From the NCBI GenBank assembly GCA_016933055.1, contig JAFGBS010000001.1, positions 1 to 64,000 of the forward strand: DNA of 64,000 nt. The letters are read 5' to 3'. A program made the position numbers and the translations under genes. The notes below the pieces were generated by a model that saw only the letters and a program-made list of their open reading frames with translations, had not been told where the DNA came from and searched no databases. Origin of the DNA: Promethearchaeota archaeon (GTDB lineage Archaea > Asgardarchaeota > Lokiarchaeia > Sigyniarchaeales > Promethearchaeaceae). Shown in pieces: positions 46,931-56,024 of the stretch; position 1 is the first letter of the stretch, and the number at the start of each line of letters is the position of its first letter.

Positions 46931-48059
46931 ACTCCTTTTTTCGTCGTAAGTAGATTAGAGAACCTAGAAAACAAAATAATGAAAAACCCATAAGAAATGC
47001 TAGTTCTTTCCAAATTTCCCACAATCGCATACCTCGATATGCCAGACGGGAGAAACTCCTCATCAAATTTTCTACTGGCAAGAATGGGAGAATGTAAGGA
47101 ATACGGACGAACATAACAAGAATGAACATGACAATAAAAAATAGCAAAAACATTTGAGCTGCCTGTAATCTAGTGCGTGATATAGCAGAAAAGAAAATAC
47201 CTAAAGTAATTCCGCATAATGAACACAAAAAGCAGGCAAAGAATATATCCAAAAAAAGCCCATAAAAGGGAACTGCAAATAATTTGATCATACCCAATGT
47301 TATGAGAATCTGAAAAATGGATACTAAGGAATAGCTTATTGTTTTTCCTATTAGGATCTCACTACTATATAACGGAGTTATCATCAATCGCTTTAATGGG
47401 ATATCTCCTACAATACACTGACTTGTCACAAGATTCATAGTTCCAAATAGGATTAATCCCAACATGATAGGTGCTGAAATCGTAAGTAAATCGTTAAATT
47501 CCACTTCGGGACGCATTTCAGGAATATAAAACACATCACTTTCAAAAACGATGTTTTCAAGCTGAAAGTCCACTAATTTAATTTGAATTAGGAATTCTGA
47601 GATGAATGCAGCAACTGCATCTATCGCATCAATATGCACTACAAGTGTGGTGGATTTGTTTGCAAGGATTTGCACTTCAAAACCTTCATGTAGTATTATA
47701 TAGGCGTTCAATTCAGTTGTGGGTAATAATTCTGCAGCTAGTGCTTCAAACTGTGATGGTGTTGTGAAGGGATTATCATAATTCGTAGTAACTATTATGG
47801 AATCACTTTTTGCCATGGTAGCAATAAATTCATGGGACTTTGCGGAGTCATCATAGTCAATAATCCATAAATTCATTGGGTTATTGAAATACCCTATTTT
47901 ACCTATTCCAATCGTGACCAATACTACAATTGGAATTATGAAAAGGATAAAAAGGGATATTTTATCTTTTAATAAGGAAGTTAGTTCGTTTAGAATGATA
48001 CTCCCGATACGAGAACCACGTTTAGCTAAAGACCTAAAATCTTCTGACATAATTATCAC
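46923..48059 (-). CDS. ABC-2 type permease
   Basis: 378 residues from GTG 48059, which overlaps the upstream ATPase stop; an ATG three codons later (48050) is the alternative. It has the same layout as its neighbour: helix LFILFIIPIVVLVTIGIG, extracytoplasmic domain with WIIDYDDSAKSHEF, then helices with CIVGDIPLKRLMITPLYSSEILIGKTI. The two permeases are homologous but clearly diverged. They presumably pair with the two ATPases to form a heterodimeric four-part exporter, or two separate ones. The substrate is not evident. Confidence 0.9.
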   Translation of the reverse strand: MIIMSEDFRSLAKRGSRIGSIILNELTSLLKDKISLFILFIIPIVVLVTIGIGKIGYFNNPMNLWIIDYDDSAKSHEFIATMAKSDSIIVTTNYDNPFTTPSQFEALAAELLPTTELNAYIILHEGFEVQILANKSTTLVVHIDAIDAVAAFISEFLIQIKLVDFQLENIVFESDVFYIPEMRPEVEFNDLLTISAPIMLGLILFGTMNLVTSQCIVGDIPLKRLMITPLYSSEILIGKTISYSLVSIFQILITLGMIKLFAVPFYGLFLDIFFACFLCSLCGITLGIFFSAISRTRLQAAQMFLLFFIVMFILVMFVRIPYILPFLPVENLMRSFSRLAYRGMRLWEIWKELAFLMGFSLFCFLGSLIYLRRKKEYV

Positions 48060-49069
48060 TCCAAATCCGCGATTGATACTCCTCCTTTTAATCGAAAATA
48101 ATCTAAGAAAGTTCCTTTGTCAATTGAGAACGATTTTACGTTGAATTTCATTTCATACAATTGATCTAATATCTTGCTTATATTTCCCGTGTCTTGAACG
48201 AATAATTTTAACTTGTTTCGGCCTGCGTTCAAAACATATTGAACTCCATCAACTCTAAAAATCCTTTCCATTTTTTGTTGGGGATTAAAACTCTCTAACT
48301 CTAATAATACTGATTTTCCATTTGAGGGTAAAGATTCGATTAATTCAACAGGTCGCCCATATCCCGTTACCCGTCCATGATTTAAGATCGCTATTTTAGT
48401 ACAATAATCAACAATCTCAAGGTCATGGGATACGATCACCATTGTGGTTCCAAATTCCTGATTCACTTTTAGGAGAAAGTTCAAGACATCTATTCGAAGG
48501 TGAGGATCCAATCCTGTTGTTGGTTCATCAAGAAAAAGAACACTAGGTGTATTTATCAATCCAACCGCTATAGATACACGCTTCTTCTCTCCTCCCGATA
48601 AATTCTTTACCGGGCGATTTAAGATATCTTCGTCCTCGAATCCCAAAATCGCAAAAATTCTTTTCACACGACTCTTTATTTCCTCAGATGTTAACTGGTA
48701 GTTTCTTCCAAAGAAAATACAATTATCTATAGGATTAAAATCATAATATAAAGAAAGGTATTCGAGTTGCGGGACATATCCAATTTTGTTAACCAATTTT
48801 TCATTATCCTTAATGACATCGCAGTTAGCGGTTCTCACTATTCCTCTATGGGGGCTAATCTGACCGGTTAGGCATCGTAATATGGTAGATTTACCCGATC
48901 CGGAACCACCAATTAAGCCAAGAACTCCTCCTTTTTTCACATCCAAACTTACATTATGCAGTACGATTTTCCTTTTATCATAAGAGACATAACAATTTCT
49001 CATAAAAACGTCCATATCCTCGGTAAAATCAGGATGAATTTCATGTTTTTTTAGGTGGCTTCGTTTCAT
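48056..49069 (-). CDS. ABC-2 type transporter ATPase
   Basis: 337 residues, ATG start. Walker A is GGSGSGKST (about residues 55-63), the Q-loop is YVPQLEYLS, the signature is LSGGEKKR, Walker B is VLFLDEPTTGLDP and the H-loop is IVSHDLEIVDYC. The C-terminal region has the extension found in drug/antibiotic-exporter ATPases. It is the first gene of the ABC/subtilase run, with 216 bases upstream to the interrupted membrane gene. The stop overlaps the start of the following permease, implying coupled translation. Confidence 0.93.
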   Translation of the reverse strand: MKRSHLKKHEIHPDFTEDMDVFMRNCYVSYDKRKIVLHNVSLDVKKGGVLGLIGGSGSGKSTILRCLTGQISPHRGIVRTANCDVIKDNEKLVNKIGYVPQLEYLSLYYDFNPIDNCIFFGRNYQLTSEEIKSRVKRIFAILGFEDEDILNRPVKNLSGGEKKRVSIAVGLINTPSVLFLDEPTTGLDPHLRIDVLNFLLKVNQEFGTTMVIVSHDLEIVDYCTKIAILNHGRVTGYGRPVELIESLPSNGKSVLLELESFNPQQKMERIFRVDGVQYVLNAGRNKLKLFVQDTGNISKILDQLYEMKFNVKSFSIDKGTFLDYFRLKGGVSIADLE

Positions 49070-49148
49070 TCAAACTTTATTCTCCCATCATCAAAATTAA
49101 ATGTTGAGTTGAGAAAAATCATCATAAAATATAATGAGAGTCGGAGTG

Positions 49149-49286
49149 TTAACTTATCAAATTTTCGGGTTTCCGTATAATTTCACAATACATCATTTCC
49201 ACGGCAATAATTCCAAACCATAAGAACAACGCATTTAGTATATAATGTGCGAACCATTTAATAGCTGATATTCCTCTCGTTCCCAT
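49149..49286 (-). CDS. Short membrane peptide overlapping the interrupted membrane gene
   Basis: A frame of 45 residues starts at an ATG that overlaps the TAA of the preceding gene (TAATG), the classic termination-reinitiation arrangement. It encodes a hydrophobic stretch (FAHYILNALFLWFGIIAVEMMY) as a single transmembrane helix. It could be a tiny subunit, or the frameshifted last piece of the larger membrane protein upstream. No family is recognisable. Confidence 0.35.
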   Translation of the reverse strand: MGTRGISAIKWFAHYILNALFLWFGIIAVEMMYCEIIRKPENLIS

Positions 49287-49918
49287 TATGCTCCATGTAC
49301 CATATAGGCTCCAATCTCTCTAAATAATGTGACAACTACGGCATCCAAATATCCAAGCGATATCTCATACAATCCCATCATAAAAAGAAAGGTTTTGAAT
49401 GCATTCAGCCATCGTTTTCCATTAATACCTGCTAATAATCTCATCAAAGGTACCACTGTGATGAGTAAAGCAGGCAAGAACCAAAAGAAAAATTCATGAC
49501 ATATTTGCTGTAAGGTTAAACCTGACCATACAATTATTGGACTTTCCCAATTATCCCCTATGTAGACATTTGTAAACCGCGTGACAGCGATATCCAATGC
49601 TAACATACCGATATAATTTGCAACCATGATAATAACGGGGAAAATAGATACTATGAGAATTTCTCGTTTCACATGCGTTTTCCACCAACTAAGAACTATA
49701 CTCAAGACAATGAAAATGACAAAAAATCCTCCAATCGCGGCCCAATCCAGATCCTATCTCCAATATACTGTATAGATAATGTCCCGGAATATCACACTAA
49801 TATAAGCGTCCATTATAAACAAATACAACGAAAAACCTGCTCCGTACATTCCAGATAGGATTAGAATCGTTTTAAAAAATCTTGTTCTCCATACAGATTT
49901 TATTGTTTTAAAATCCAT
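49286..49918 (-). pseudogene. Membrane protein gene interrupted by an in-frame TAG
   Basis: From ATG 49918 the frame encodes 54 residues with a hydrophobic helix (TILILSGMYGAGFSLYLFIMDA), ending at TAG (49754-49756). The same frame continues after the TAG as DLDWAAIGGFFVIFIVLSIVLSW and through four more membrane helices to TAA at 49286, giving a combined product of about 210 residues if TAG is read through. The second part on its own lacks a good start (only TTG at 49705). Possible explanations are nonsense mutation in a decaying gene, a sequencing error, or TAG decoded as an amino acid. The family is unknown. Confidence 0.5.
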
Positions 49919-49987
49919 ACGCTCACCTTTTATATATTCTGCTTGGTGGGAAAATCCCTATAATAATGTTGATAGATTCTTCATGAA

Positions 49988-51004
49988 CTAAAAATGGAAC
50001 CTATAGATCTTTTGATAGTTCTGATTAACAGAGATATGAACTTGTCTAGTTCTTAAATTATAAACATTCGACCATAAAGTCCACCCATCTTGAGAACATG
50101 CCTTTAAAATATCCATTCCGTGTTGCATCGTCACACTCCCCAGAGACTGGTGAAGCAACTCAGTCGCAGTCTGATATCTCCAACATGGTGTTATACCATC
50201 GGTAAAAATAAAATTCGTAGATACTTGCCAGCTCTGTTCATTCCGATAAATATTCATATTTCCATCTATCCATTCTACAATAGCTGATTTTCCCGTAGGG
50301 TCTGCAATAAGATAATGGATTGGTACCGAACCAAATTCAATATTGTAATTTTCCCATATTACTAATACTTCATCCACGGTAGTCGCAAATTCCAACGCCA
50401 GACGGACAATATCTAAACTGGATATTGTAGGTTGAGAAGTATTGTAGGTACGGCTAGCTCTACTTATTGCCATAATCCCAACTACCAAACCCATTTCATT
50501 GATTCCATCCATCAAGTAATATGGAGTAAGTAATAATCTCTTTTGTGTGGTTGGGTCCTTTATGTTTATGGATGGTTCGATACCGAGAATTCCTAGGTTA
50601 ATAGTAGATATGGATGCGTACCCATAACTGGGTTCTGTGTATAAAAATAATGATCCTTCATCCATCCAATCAAAATTACGCCCAAAAACTGGATCTGACG
50701 ATGAATTCAAAGCAGAAAAGCACGTGCAACCCCATCCTTCTTGTACTTCAAATTCTGATATAAGTTCTGTACCATTTTCCAGAACATCTAGAAATCCATA
50801 ATCTCCATAATACCGCATTGCATAAAATGGATAGATAGGATCTATTTTCTTCAAACTATACAGGGTTTTTTCGGAATTTGTCCGACAAGAAGTATCAAAT
50901 AAGAAGGAAATCGTCGAGTTTGGTATTAATATAGGTATTATGAGGTTACTAACAAATAAAACAGAAAAAAGCGAACCAATAAGAATAATATGGTTTTTCT
51001 TCAC
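49988..51004 (-). CDS. Linear amide C-N hydrolase (choloylglycine/acid-ceramidase-like Ntn hydrolase), membrane-anchored
   Basis: 338 residues, starting at GTG. An N-terminal hydrophobic helix (IILIGSLFSVLFVSNLIIPIL) anchors or secretes it. After residue 90, GWGCTCFSALNSSSDPVFGRNFDW matches the N-terminus of the C45/choloylglycine family, in which an internal Cys (Cys93, or Cys95) becomes the nucleophile after autocleavage and 'GRNxDW' follows. Further signatures are GINEMGLVVGI, EFATTVDEVL, a strand with YLIADPTGKSAIVEW, and VSTNF. It likely cleaves amide bonds of N-acyl compounds outside or at the membrane. The substrate is unknown. It stands alone. Confidence 0.85.
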   Translation of the reverse strand: MKKNHIILIGSLFSVLFVSNLIIPILIPNSTISFLFDTSCRTNSEKTLYSLKKIDPIYPFYAMRYYGDYGFLDVLENGTELISEFEVQEGWGCTCFSALNSSSDPVFGRNFDWMDEGSLFLYTEPSYGYASISTINLGILGIEPSINIKDPTTQKRLLLTPYYLMDGINEMGLVVGIMAISRASRTYNTSQPTISSLDIVRLALEFATTVDEVLVIWENYNIEFGSVPIHYLIADPTGKSAIVEWIDGNMNIYRNEQSWQVSTNFIFTDGITPCWRYQTATELLHQSLGSVTMQHGMDILKACSQDGWTLWSNVYNLRTRQVHISVNQNYQKIYRFHF

Positions 51005-51073
51005 AAATACTACATTGATGAAAAAATAATTAAATTTATGGATAAAGATTTCAAAAAAGCCAGTTAATTATAT

Positions 51074-52285
51074 TCAAGAGGTATGATCTGGAGCATCTAC
51101 TCCCGCATAGTTCAATTTGAAACCCGTGTCTAGTGTTTTCACTTTTTTCTTCAATTCATTTGCAATAACAATTCGCTGAACTTGATTGGTTCCCTCGTAA
51201 ATTTGGAGTAATTTAGCGCCTCGAAACATTGTTCCAATTCCATATTCTACCGCGTATCCGTATCCGCCAAAAATTTGTATAGCATCCGTTGTGTTCTGCA
51301 TTGCCCAGTCGGAAGCTACTAATTTCGCAATTGCTGAATCAAACGAACTTTTTTCTCCGTGATCAGCTAACCAAGCTGCGTACCGGGTAGATAATCTTGC
51401 ATTCTGTGCTCGTGCGGCCATATCTGCTAACATAAAACTAATTCCTTGATTATTAAAAATTGGTTTTCCAAATTGCACTCTTTTAAGTGCAAACTTCGTT
51501 GCCTCATCAACAGCGCGTTGACATACTCCTGTAGCAATGGACGCAATGCCCGTTCGGGTCTTATCCAAGGTCATCATTGCTATATGAAATCCTTTTCCTA
51601 CTTCACCCACCAGGCAATCTTCAGGAACGTACACATTTTTAAGAAATACTTCGGATTGTTGAGATGCCTTTTGACCGATTTTATTTTCAATATGTCCAAT
51701 TTCCACACCAGCATCTTTCGGAACCATGAAGACAGCCATTCCTTTATACCCAGAACCCGGTTCTGTTTGAGCAAAAACTGTAAATAGATCTGCAACTGGA
51801 GCGTTTGTGCTCCAACATTTAGTTCCGTTTAATACCCATTCATCGCCTTCTTTAACAGCGGTGGTTTTCGTTGCAGATGCATCCGATCCCGCATCTCGTT
51901 CAGTAAGACAGAATGCACCGAATTTTACTTTCTCGCCTGTCACTAACGGTTGTACATATTTTTGGAGCTGTTCAATGGTGGCTCCAATTACAAGCGGTGC
52001 AAAAGCGAGGTTATTGACATTGATTGAGGTAGCAGTACCCGCATCTCCATATCCAATCGCCTCGTAAATTAAAGTTTCTTCAAATAGGGATTTTCCTGGT
52101 CCACCTGCCTCCTTGGGTATATGCAAATTCATAAAACCTGCTTTGTAGGCTTTCTGACATATATCAATAGGGATCTCATTTGCAATATCAAGTTCGATCG
52201 CCCGAGGAACGATCTCCTTTCGCGCAAATTCCATTGCCCGTACATATAATTCTTGTTCGGAAGGTGATAAACTATAATCTACCAT
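51074..52285 (-). CDS. Acyl-CoA dehydrogenase
   Basis: 403 residues, ATG start. Three domains are visible: N-terminal helices, a beta-domain with FCLTERDAGSDASATKTTA and NGTKCWSTNAPVAD (FAD binding), and a C-terminal helical domain with DKTRTGIASIATGVCQ, QFGKPI and QIFGGYGYAVEYGIGTMFRGAKLLQIYEGTNQVQRIV. The Glu of IYEGT is the catalytic base as in short/medium-chain enzymes. It oxidises an acyl-CoA at the alpha-beta bond, passing electrons to an ETF-type acceptor. Substrate chain length is not predicted. The C-terminus ends with a non-conserved 25-residue tail. No ETF gene is in the window. Confidence 0.95.
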   Translation of the reverse strand: MVDYSLSPSEQELYVRAMEFARKEIVPRAIELDIANEIPIDICQKAYKAGFMNLHIPKEAGGPGKSLFEETLIYEAIGYGDAGTATSINVNNLAFAPLVIGATIEQLQKYVQPLVTGEKVKFGAFCLTERDAGSDASATKTTAVKEGDEWVLNGTKCWSTNAPVADLFTVFAQTEPGSGYKGMAVFMVPKDAGVEIGHIENKIGQKASQQSEVFLKNVYVPEDCLVGEVGKGFHIAMMTLDKTRTGIASIATGVCQRAVDEATKFALKRVQFGKPIFNNQGISFMLADMAARAQNARLSTRYAAWLADHGEKSSFDSAIAKLVASDWAMQNTTDAIQIFGGYGYAVEYGIGTMFRGAKLLQIYEGTNQVQRIVIANELKKKVKTLDTGFKLNYAGVDAPDHTS

Positions 52286-52561
52286 GCTTTGGTTTTAGGT
52301 TAACTCCAATATAAGGATTTTTTTATCGCCATTGAGAGAAAGTCAACAGATCTGTACTATGCGATTTTTTTTCTTTATATCAATAAGAAACATGGATATG
52401 GAAAGTATTTCTAAAGAAAGCACTGAAATTATGCGTTTATTACAAGATATGTGGGGGAAATAGCAATTATATAGAGGATTTATTAGAGAAGGAAAATTCC
52501 AATAAAATTGTTGTGTGGTCAAACAACGATACAATGAAAAATATTTCCACTGGTAAAATTC

Positions 52562-53728
52562 CTAGTTACGCTTTCCTTTCTTCTTCTTTAGATTGGAGCG
52601 AATTTTTTTTCTTAAATTCTTTATATAATTTGTATTACTGATATCTGATTTTTGGGATGAATTAAGACCAATCTTTTTATTTTCCTCACTTTCATCATCC
52701 AAAAACAAGAAAGAATCATCAATATCCGTGAATTCATCATCATTATCATCGCTAATATATTCTGCAAACTCTTCCTCGTCCTCATAGAAGTCCTTAAATT
52801 TTTCATCTGAATCTTCATTCAAATCAATATCATCTGGTTTAAATAAAAAGTCTGTATCTTTGGTTTCGTTAAGCTGTTCGTTCAAGAAATAAATAGCTTG
52901 ATTATCCAATATCTGACGCACAGCTTTATACAGTCGATTCCAGTCAATTTCTGTGTTCTTTTGAGATGATGAATTACTTTCATAACATTGAATTACATTA
53001 ATGCAATCCCTGATCGAATATGATCTATCTTCAAAATGAGCGGACTGTAGGAAATCAACCATTTGTTGAAGCAGAGTTGGATTTACGGTTGGAAAAAAGT
53101 ATTTTAACACATTTAATTCATGTTTTCTACTCGGATGGTTAATATTGATAACGGGTTTTAGTATAACCGAGATGTATTCGGGAATCCTTATAAAAGAAGC
53201 ATTTTTTTCCTCATAATTTTGAGTAAAACATACCCGAAAGCGATTGTGGGCATGAACTTTTAAACCGACTACTTCTGAAGTGATATATCGTTGTTCTAAC
53301 AATGATGAAATTGCAGCCCATGATTCTGAAGGAAGAAATTGACACTCATCCAATATGCATATCCCTCCCTTTACCATTGCAGTAACTAAAGGACTGGCAT
53401 GATATTCTATATTCCCCTCTAATTCGGCTTGGTGGATAAGTAGGTGATCCGGTGAAGTAGTATCGGAGCAATGAACTACAAATACTTCTGAAGGCGTATT
53501 GGGGTAAAATAATTTACCAGCACTATATGCAAGCGTTGACTTTCCCATACCGCAGCGTCCAATAATTTTAGGATTAAATGATGTATGAATTCGATTATCT
53601 GCATCTGTTTCATAAAGCCATGCTGAATGTATCTGTGCTATATATTGATTATCCCCAATCCATGGAATTTTCTGCTCATCGGGGAACGCTAAATGCAATG
53701 TTTTTCCTTCGATCTCAATAGTTTCCAT
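52562..53728 (-). CDS. MoxR-like AAA+ ATPase with acidic C-terminal tail
   Basis: About 388 residues from ATG 53728, selected because a strong SD (aaggag) lies 9 bases upstream; a TTG six codons earlier is weaker. The AAA+ core has Walker A GRCGMGKSTLA (about residues 62-72), Walker B GICILDECQFLPSESW, a sensor-1-like VCFTQNY, and an arginine-containing sensor-2 region (SIRDCINVIQ). This is close to MoxR/CbbQ-type ATPases, which usually work with a von Willebrand factor A protein. None is encoded next to it. The last 100 residues are strongly acidic (EDEEEFAEYISDDNDDEF) and then basic, suggesting a flexible partner-binding tail. Confidence 0.83.
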   Translation of the reverse strand: METIEIEGKTLHLAFPDEQKIPWIGDNQYIAQIHSAWLYETDADNRIHTSFNPKIIGRCGMGKSTLAYSAGKLFYPNTPSEVFVVHCSDTTSPDHLLIHQAELEGNIEYHASPLVTAMVKGGICILDECQFLPSESWAAISSLLEQRYITSEVVGLKVHAHNRFRVCFTQNYEEKNASFIRIPEYISVILKPVININHPSRKHELNVLKYFFPTVNPTLLQQMVDFLQSAHFEDRSYSIRDCINVIQCYESNSSSQKNTEIDWNRLYKAVRQILDNQAIYFLNEQLNETKDTDFLFKPDDIDLNEDSDEKFKDFYEDEEEFAEYISDDNDDEFTDIDDSFLFLDDESEENKKIGLNSSQKSDISNTNYIKNLRKKIRSNLKKKKGKRN

Positions 53729-53835
53729 GGTGTCACACTCCTTCAATGAATGAATATAAATATGTTTTTTCCCAAAAAAAGTTACTTTTTAAGGAGATAC
53801 TTCCTTTTACCTTAGCTAAATAATCGGTGATAAAC

Positions 53836-54228
53836 ATGAATCCGGAAAAGGATAAGGAAACATCAAGACTCAACTCAAACGATCCCGGTGACGATTCCTC
53901 CCGTTCTCTAACTAAATCTGAATTAGAAATGTTTTCCAAGGTTGAGGAAATATTGCAAACAGAAGGATCACAACAAATCAAGGAGGAAAACTTAGAATCT
54001 ACCGATCGTACTCTTTTTGCATATTGTTCAGTGTGTCAGGAAAACATTTTCATCCAATATGATGAATCTATAATTACCAAAGCAAGTTCATATCCTGTGT
54101 ATTTAGTATGGGTACATGGAAAACCTTTTCATGGATTGTTGGTACGCATCGATAAGAATTTTGTTAGTCGAGGAGAACGAGTTGTGCAATTGGAATTTGA
54201 TCCAGAACTAACAACTCATTATGGTTAA
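53836..54228 (+). CDS. Hypothetical protein with a single CxxC and beta-rich C-terminal domain
   Basis: 130 residues from ATG 53836; GTG 53827 is also possible. The first 60 residues are acidic and disordered in appearance (MNPEKDKETSRLNS). The C-terminal 70 residues hold CSVCQEN and then strands (IFIQYDESII, YPVYLVWVHGKPFHGLLVRID, RVVQLEFD), reminiscent of small Asgard beta-rich proteins. It is divergent from the MoxR-like gene with about 107 bases between starts. No family is recognised. Confidence 0.6.
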   Translation: MNPEKDKETSRLNSNDPGDDSSRSLTKSELEMFSKVEEILQTEGSQQIKEENLESTDRTLFAYCSVCQENIFIQYDESIITKASSYPVYLVWVHGKPFHGLLVRIDKNFVSRGERVVQLEFDPELTTHYG

Positions 54229-54285
54229 TTATCAGATCATTTTAACTCCTTTTAATATTGTATTAATCAAAGGGTAACATTTTTT

Positions 54286-54296
54286 TACTTTTAAAC
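54286..54296 (+). promoter_or_regulatory. Candidate TATA box for the tetraether synthase-like gene, leaderless spacing
   Basis: The element cttttaaa (54288-54295) is centred 27 bases upstream of ATG 54319, the typical distance between a TATA centre and an archaeal transcription start, so the transcript would begin at or near the start codon. Assigned by eye. Confidence 0.4.
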
Positions 54297-54318
54297 ACCC
54301 ATATGGTATAGAACCCAG

Positions 54319-56016
54319 ATGGCTAAGATCGAAACTCTCAAAAGGTCGGTTAGTCTTTGTCCAGAATGTTTAAAAAATATTAGTGCGGAAGTTGTGTGGG
54401 ACAAAGAGGAGAACAAGATATTTATGGTAAAAACCTGTCCTGAACATGGTGATTTTAAGGATCGGTTGAGTAGTAACCCCGAGGACTTTTTATGGCAACA
54501 AATGTATACATCCTCGTTGGGATCGGACGAAGGAAATAGTACACAACCCGAAGATTTATTAAAAAACACAAAAGGATGCCCATATTCTTGTGGGTTATGT
54601 GAGAAACATAAAAGTGCGCCTTGCATTGCTTTGATTGATTTGACTAATCGCTGTAATTTACGATGTCCGGTATGTTTCGCGAACTCTGCCGTTGCCGGAT
54701 ACATATACGAGCCGACTTTTGACGAAATAGTCCAAATTATGGAACATTTTCGTAACATAAAACCGATACCTCCTATATTATTGCAATTATCTGGTGGAGA
54801 ACCTACTATTCGAGAGGATTTGTTCGATATTATCCGTAAAGGTGTTGATCTAGGTTTTGTTAATGTTATGCTTACAACGAACGGTATCAAATTAGCAAAA
54901 TCTGTGGATTATTGCAAACAATTGATTGATGCAGGATTGAACTCTCTTTACTTTAGCTTTGATGGCATTGAACCAGAAACATGGAAACAAATGCGGGGTG
55001 TTGATCTTAGCAAAATCAAAATGCAAGTCCTAAAGAATTGTAGAGAAGCCGGTTTTGCTGCGGCAAATATAGGCATTGTTCTTGTCCCTACCATAGTTAA
55101 CGGGATAAATGATCATGAAATAGGAAATATCATAGATGTGGCACGAGAATTCAGCGATATAGTAATGGGCATCGTTTTCCAACCTGTATCTCTCACGGGA
55201 CGCATTGCTATAGAAGATCTAAATAAGATGCGCTACACTACCAGTGACCTAAAAGAAGCAGTCAATAAACATACAGAAGGTTTGATAAACAAATTTTATC
55301 CATTATCTTTGACTTCCAAAATGACAAGATTAATTGCGTGGTTAGAGGATGAACCAGCATTTTCTATGACTTCTCACCAAGATTGCGGATTTGCTACAAT
55401 TGGTGTGTTAGATGATGACAATAATTGGCAACCGATTGAGAAATTTTTCGACGTAGATGGGATCATCAAATTTTCGAATGAAACCTTTGATTTAATCCAG
55501 AAAAGGAAATTACCCAAAGTTAGTCATTTAATAGATGGGATGAAAAATCCGCCCAAATTATTGACAACTATCATGCAATTCACGGATACTATGACTGATC
55601 TCGCATATCGAGAAGTAATGAAACTATATTATATGGCTGGAGCAGCTCGATTTTTCAAAGGAGATATAACTCAAATTAGGAATAATCAAAAAACTTTCTT
55701 GAATTTCTTAAAAATAATGTGGAATCCCAATTTAGATTCAGTAGCGGACTTTTTCTTATCACGCAATATAATGATTTCCAGTATGCATTTCCAAGATGCC
55801 TATAATTTCGATTTAGAGCGTATACAACGGTGTTTAGTACATTATGGTGTCATTAATCCTGAAGATCGTTCAAAAGTATTGGAAATTCCCTTTTGTGCTA
55901 TGAATACGTTACATCGTCCCGTACTCGAAAAAGCTCTAGCTGTTGTGCAAGAAACGAAAACTGTGGATCAATTAGATAACGAAGTGAGTGAATTAATACA
56001 GCAATTTGCAAAATAA
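54319..56016 (+). CDS. tes: Radical SAM tetraether lipid synthase (Tes)-like protein
   Basis: 565 residues, ATG start. The N-terminal zinc/iron-sulfur cysteines are visible: CPECLKN, KTCPEHG, then GCPYSCGLCEKHKSAPC. The radical SAM motif CNLRCPVC follows TNR (residues about 112-119), with GGEPTIREDL and TTNG as SAM-binding segments. Near the C-terminus, MHFQDAYNFDLERIQRCLVHYG and IPFCAMNTLHR match the archaeal Tes (MJ0619-type) ending. Tes joins the biphytanyl chains of archaeol to form GDGT membrane-spanning lipids. The presence here supports a tetraether membrane in this lineage. The gene is convergent with aIF1A. Confidence 0.86.
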   Translation: MAKIETLKRSVSLCPECLKNISAEVVWDKEENKIFMVKTCPEHGDFKDRLSSNPEDFLWQQMYTSSLGSDEGNSTQPEDLLKNTKGCPYSCGLCEKHKSAPCIALIDLTNRCNLRCPVCFANSAVAGYIYEPTFDEIVQIMEHFRNIKPIPPILLQLSGGEPTIREDLFDIIRKGVDLGFVNVMLTTNGIKLAKSVDYCKQLIDAGLNSLYFSFDGIEPETWKQMRGVDLSKIKMQVLKNCREAGFAAANIGIVLVPTIVNGINDHEIGNIIDVAREFSDIVMGIVFQPVSLTGRIAIEDLNKMRYTTSDLKEAVNKHTEGLINKFYPLSLTSKMTRLIAWLEDEPAFSMTSHQDCGFATIGVLDDDNNWQPIEKFFDVDGIIKFSNETFDLIQKRKLPKVSHLIDGMKNPPKLLTTIMQFTDTMTDLAYREVMKLYYMAGAARFFKGDITQIRNNQKTFLNFLKIMWNPNLDSVADFFLSRNIMISSMHFQDAYNFDLERIQRCLVHYGVINPEDRSKVLEIPFCAMNTLHRPVLEKALAVVQETKTVDQLDNEVSELIQQFAK

Positions 56017-56024
56017 GTTCAAAA

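Noticed and set aside
53733..53981. Minus-strand frame upstream of the MoxR-like gene
   Set aside because: Antisense to the better-supported plus-strand gene starting at 53836.
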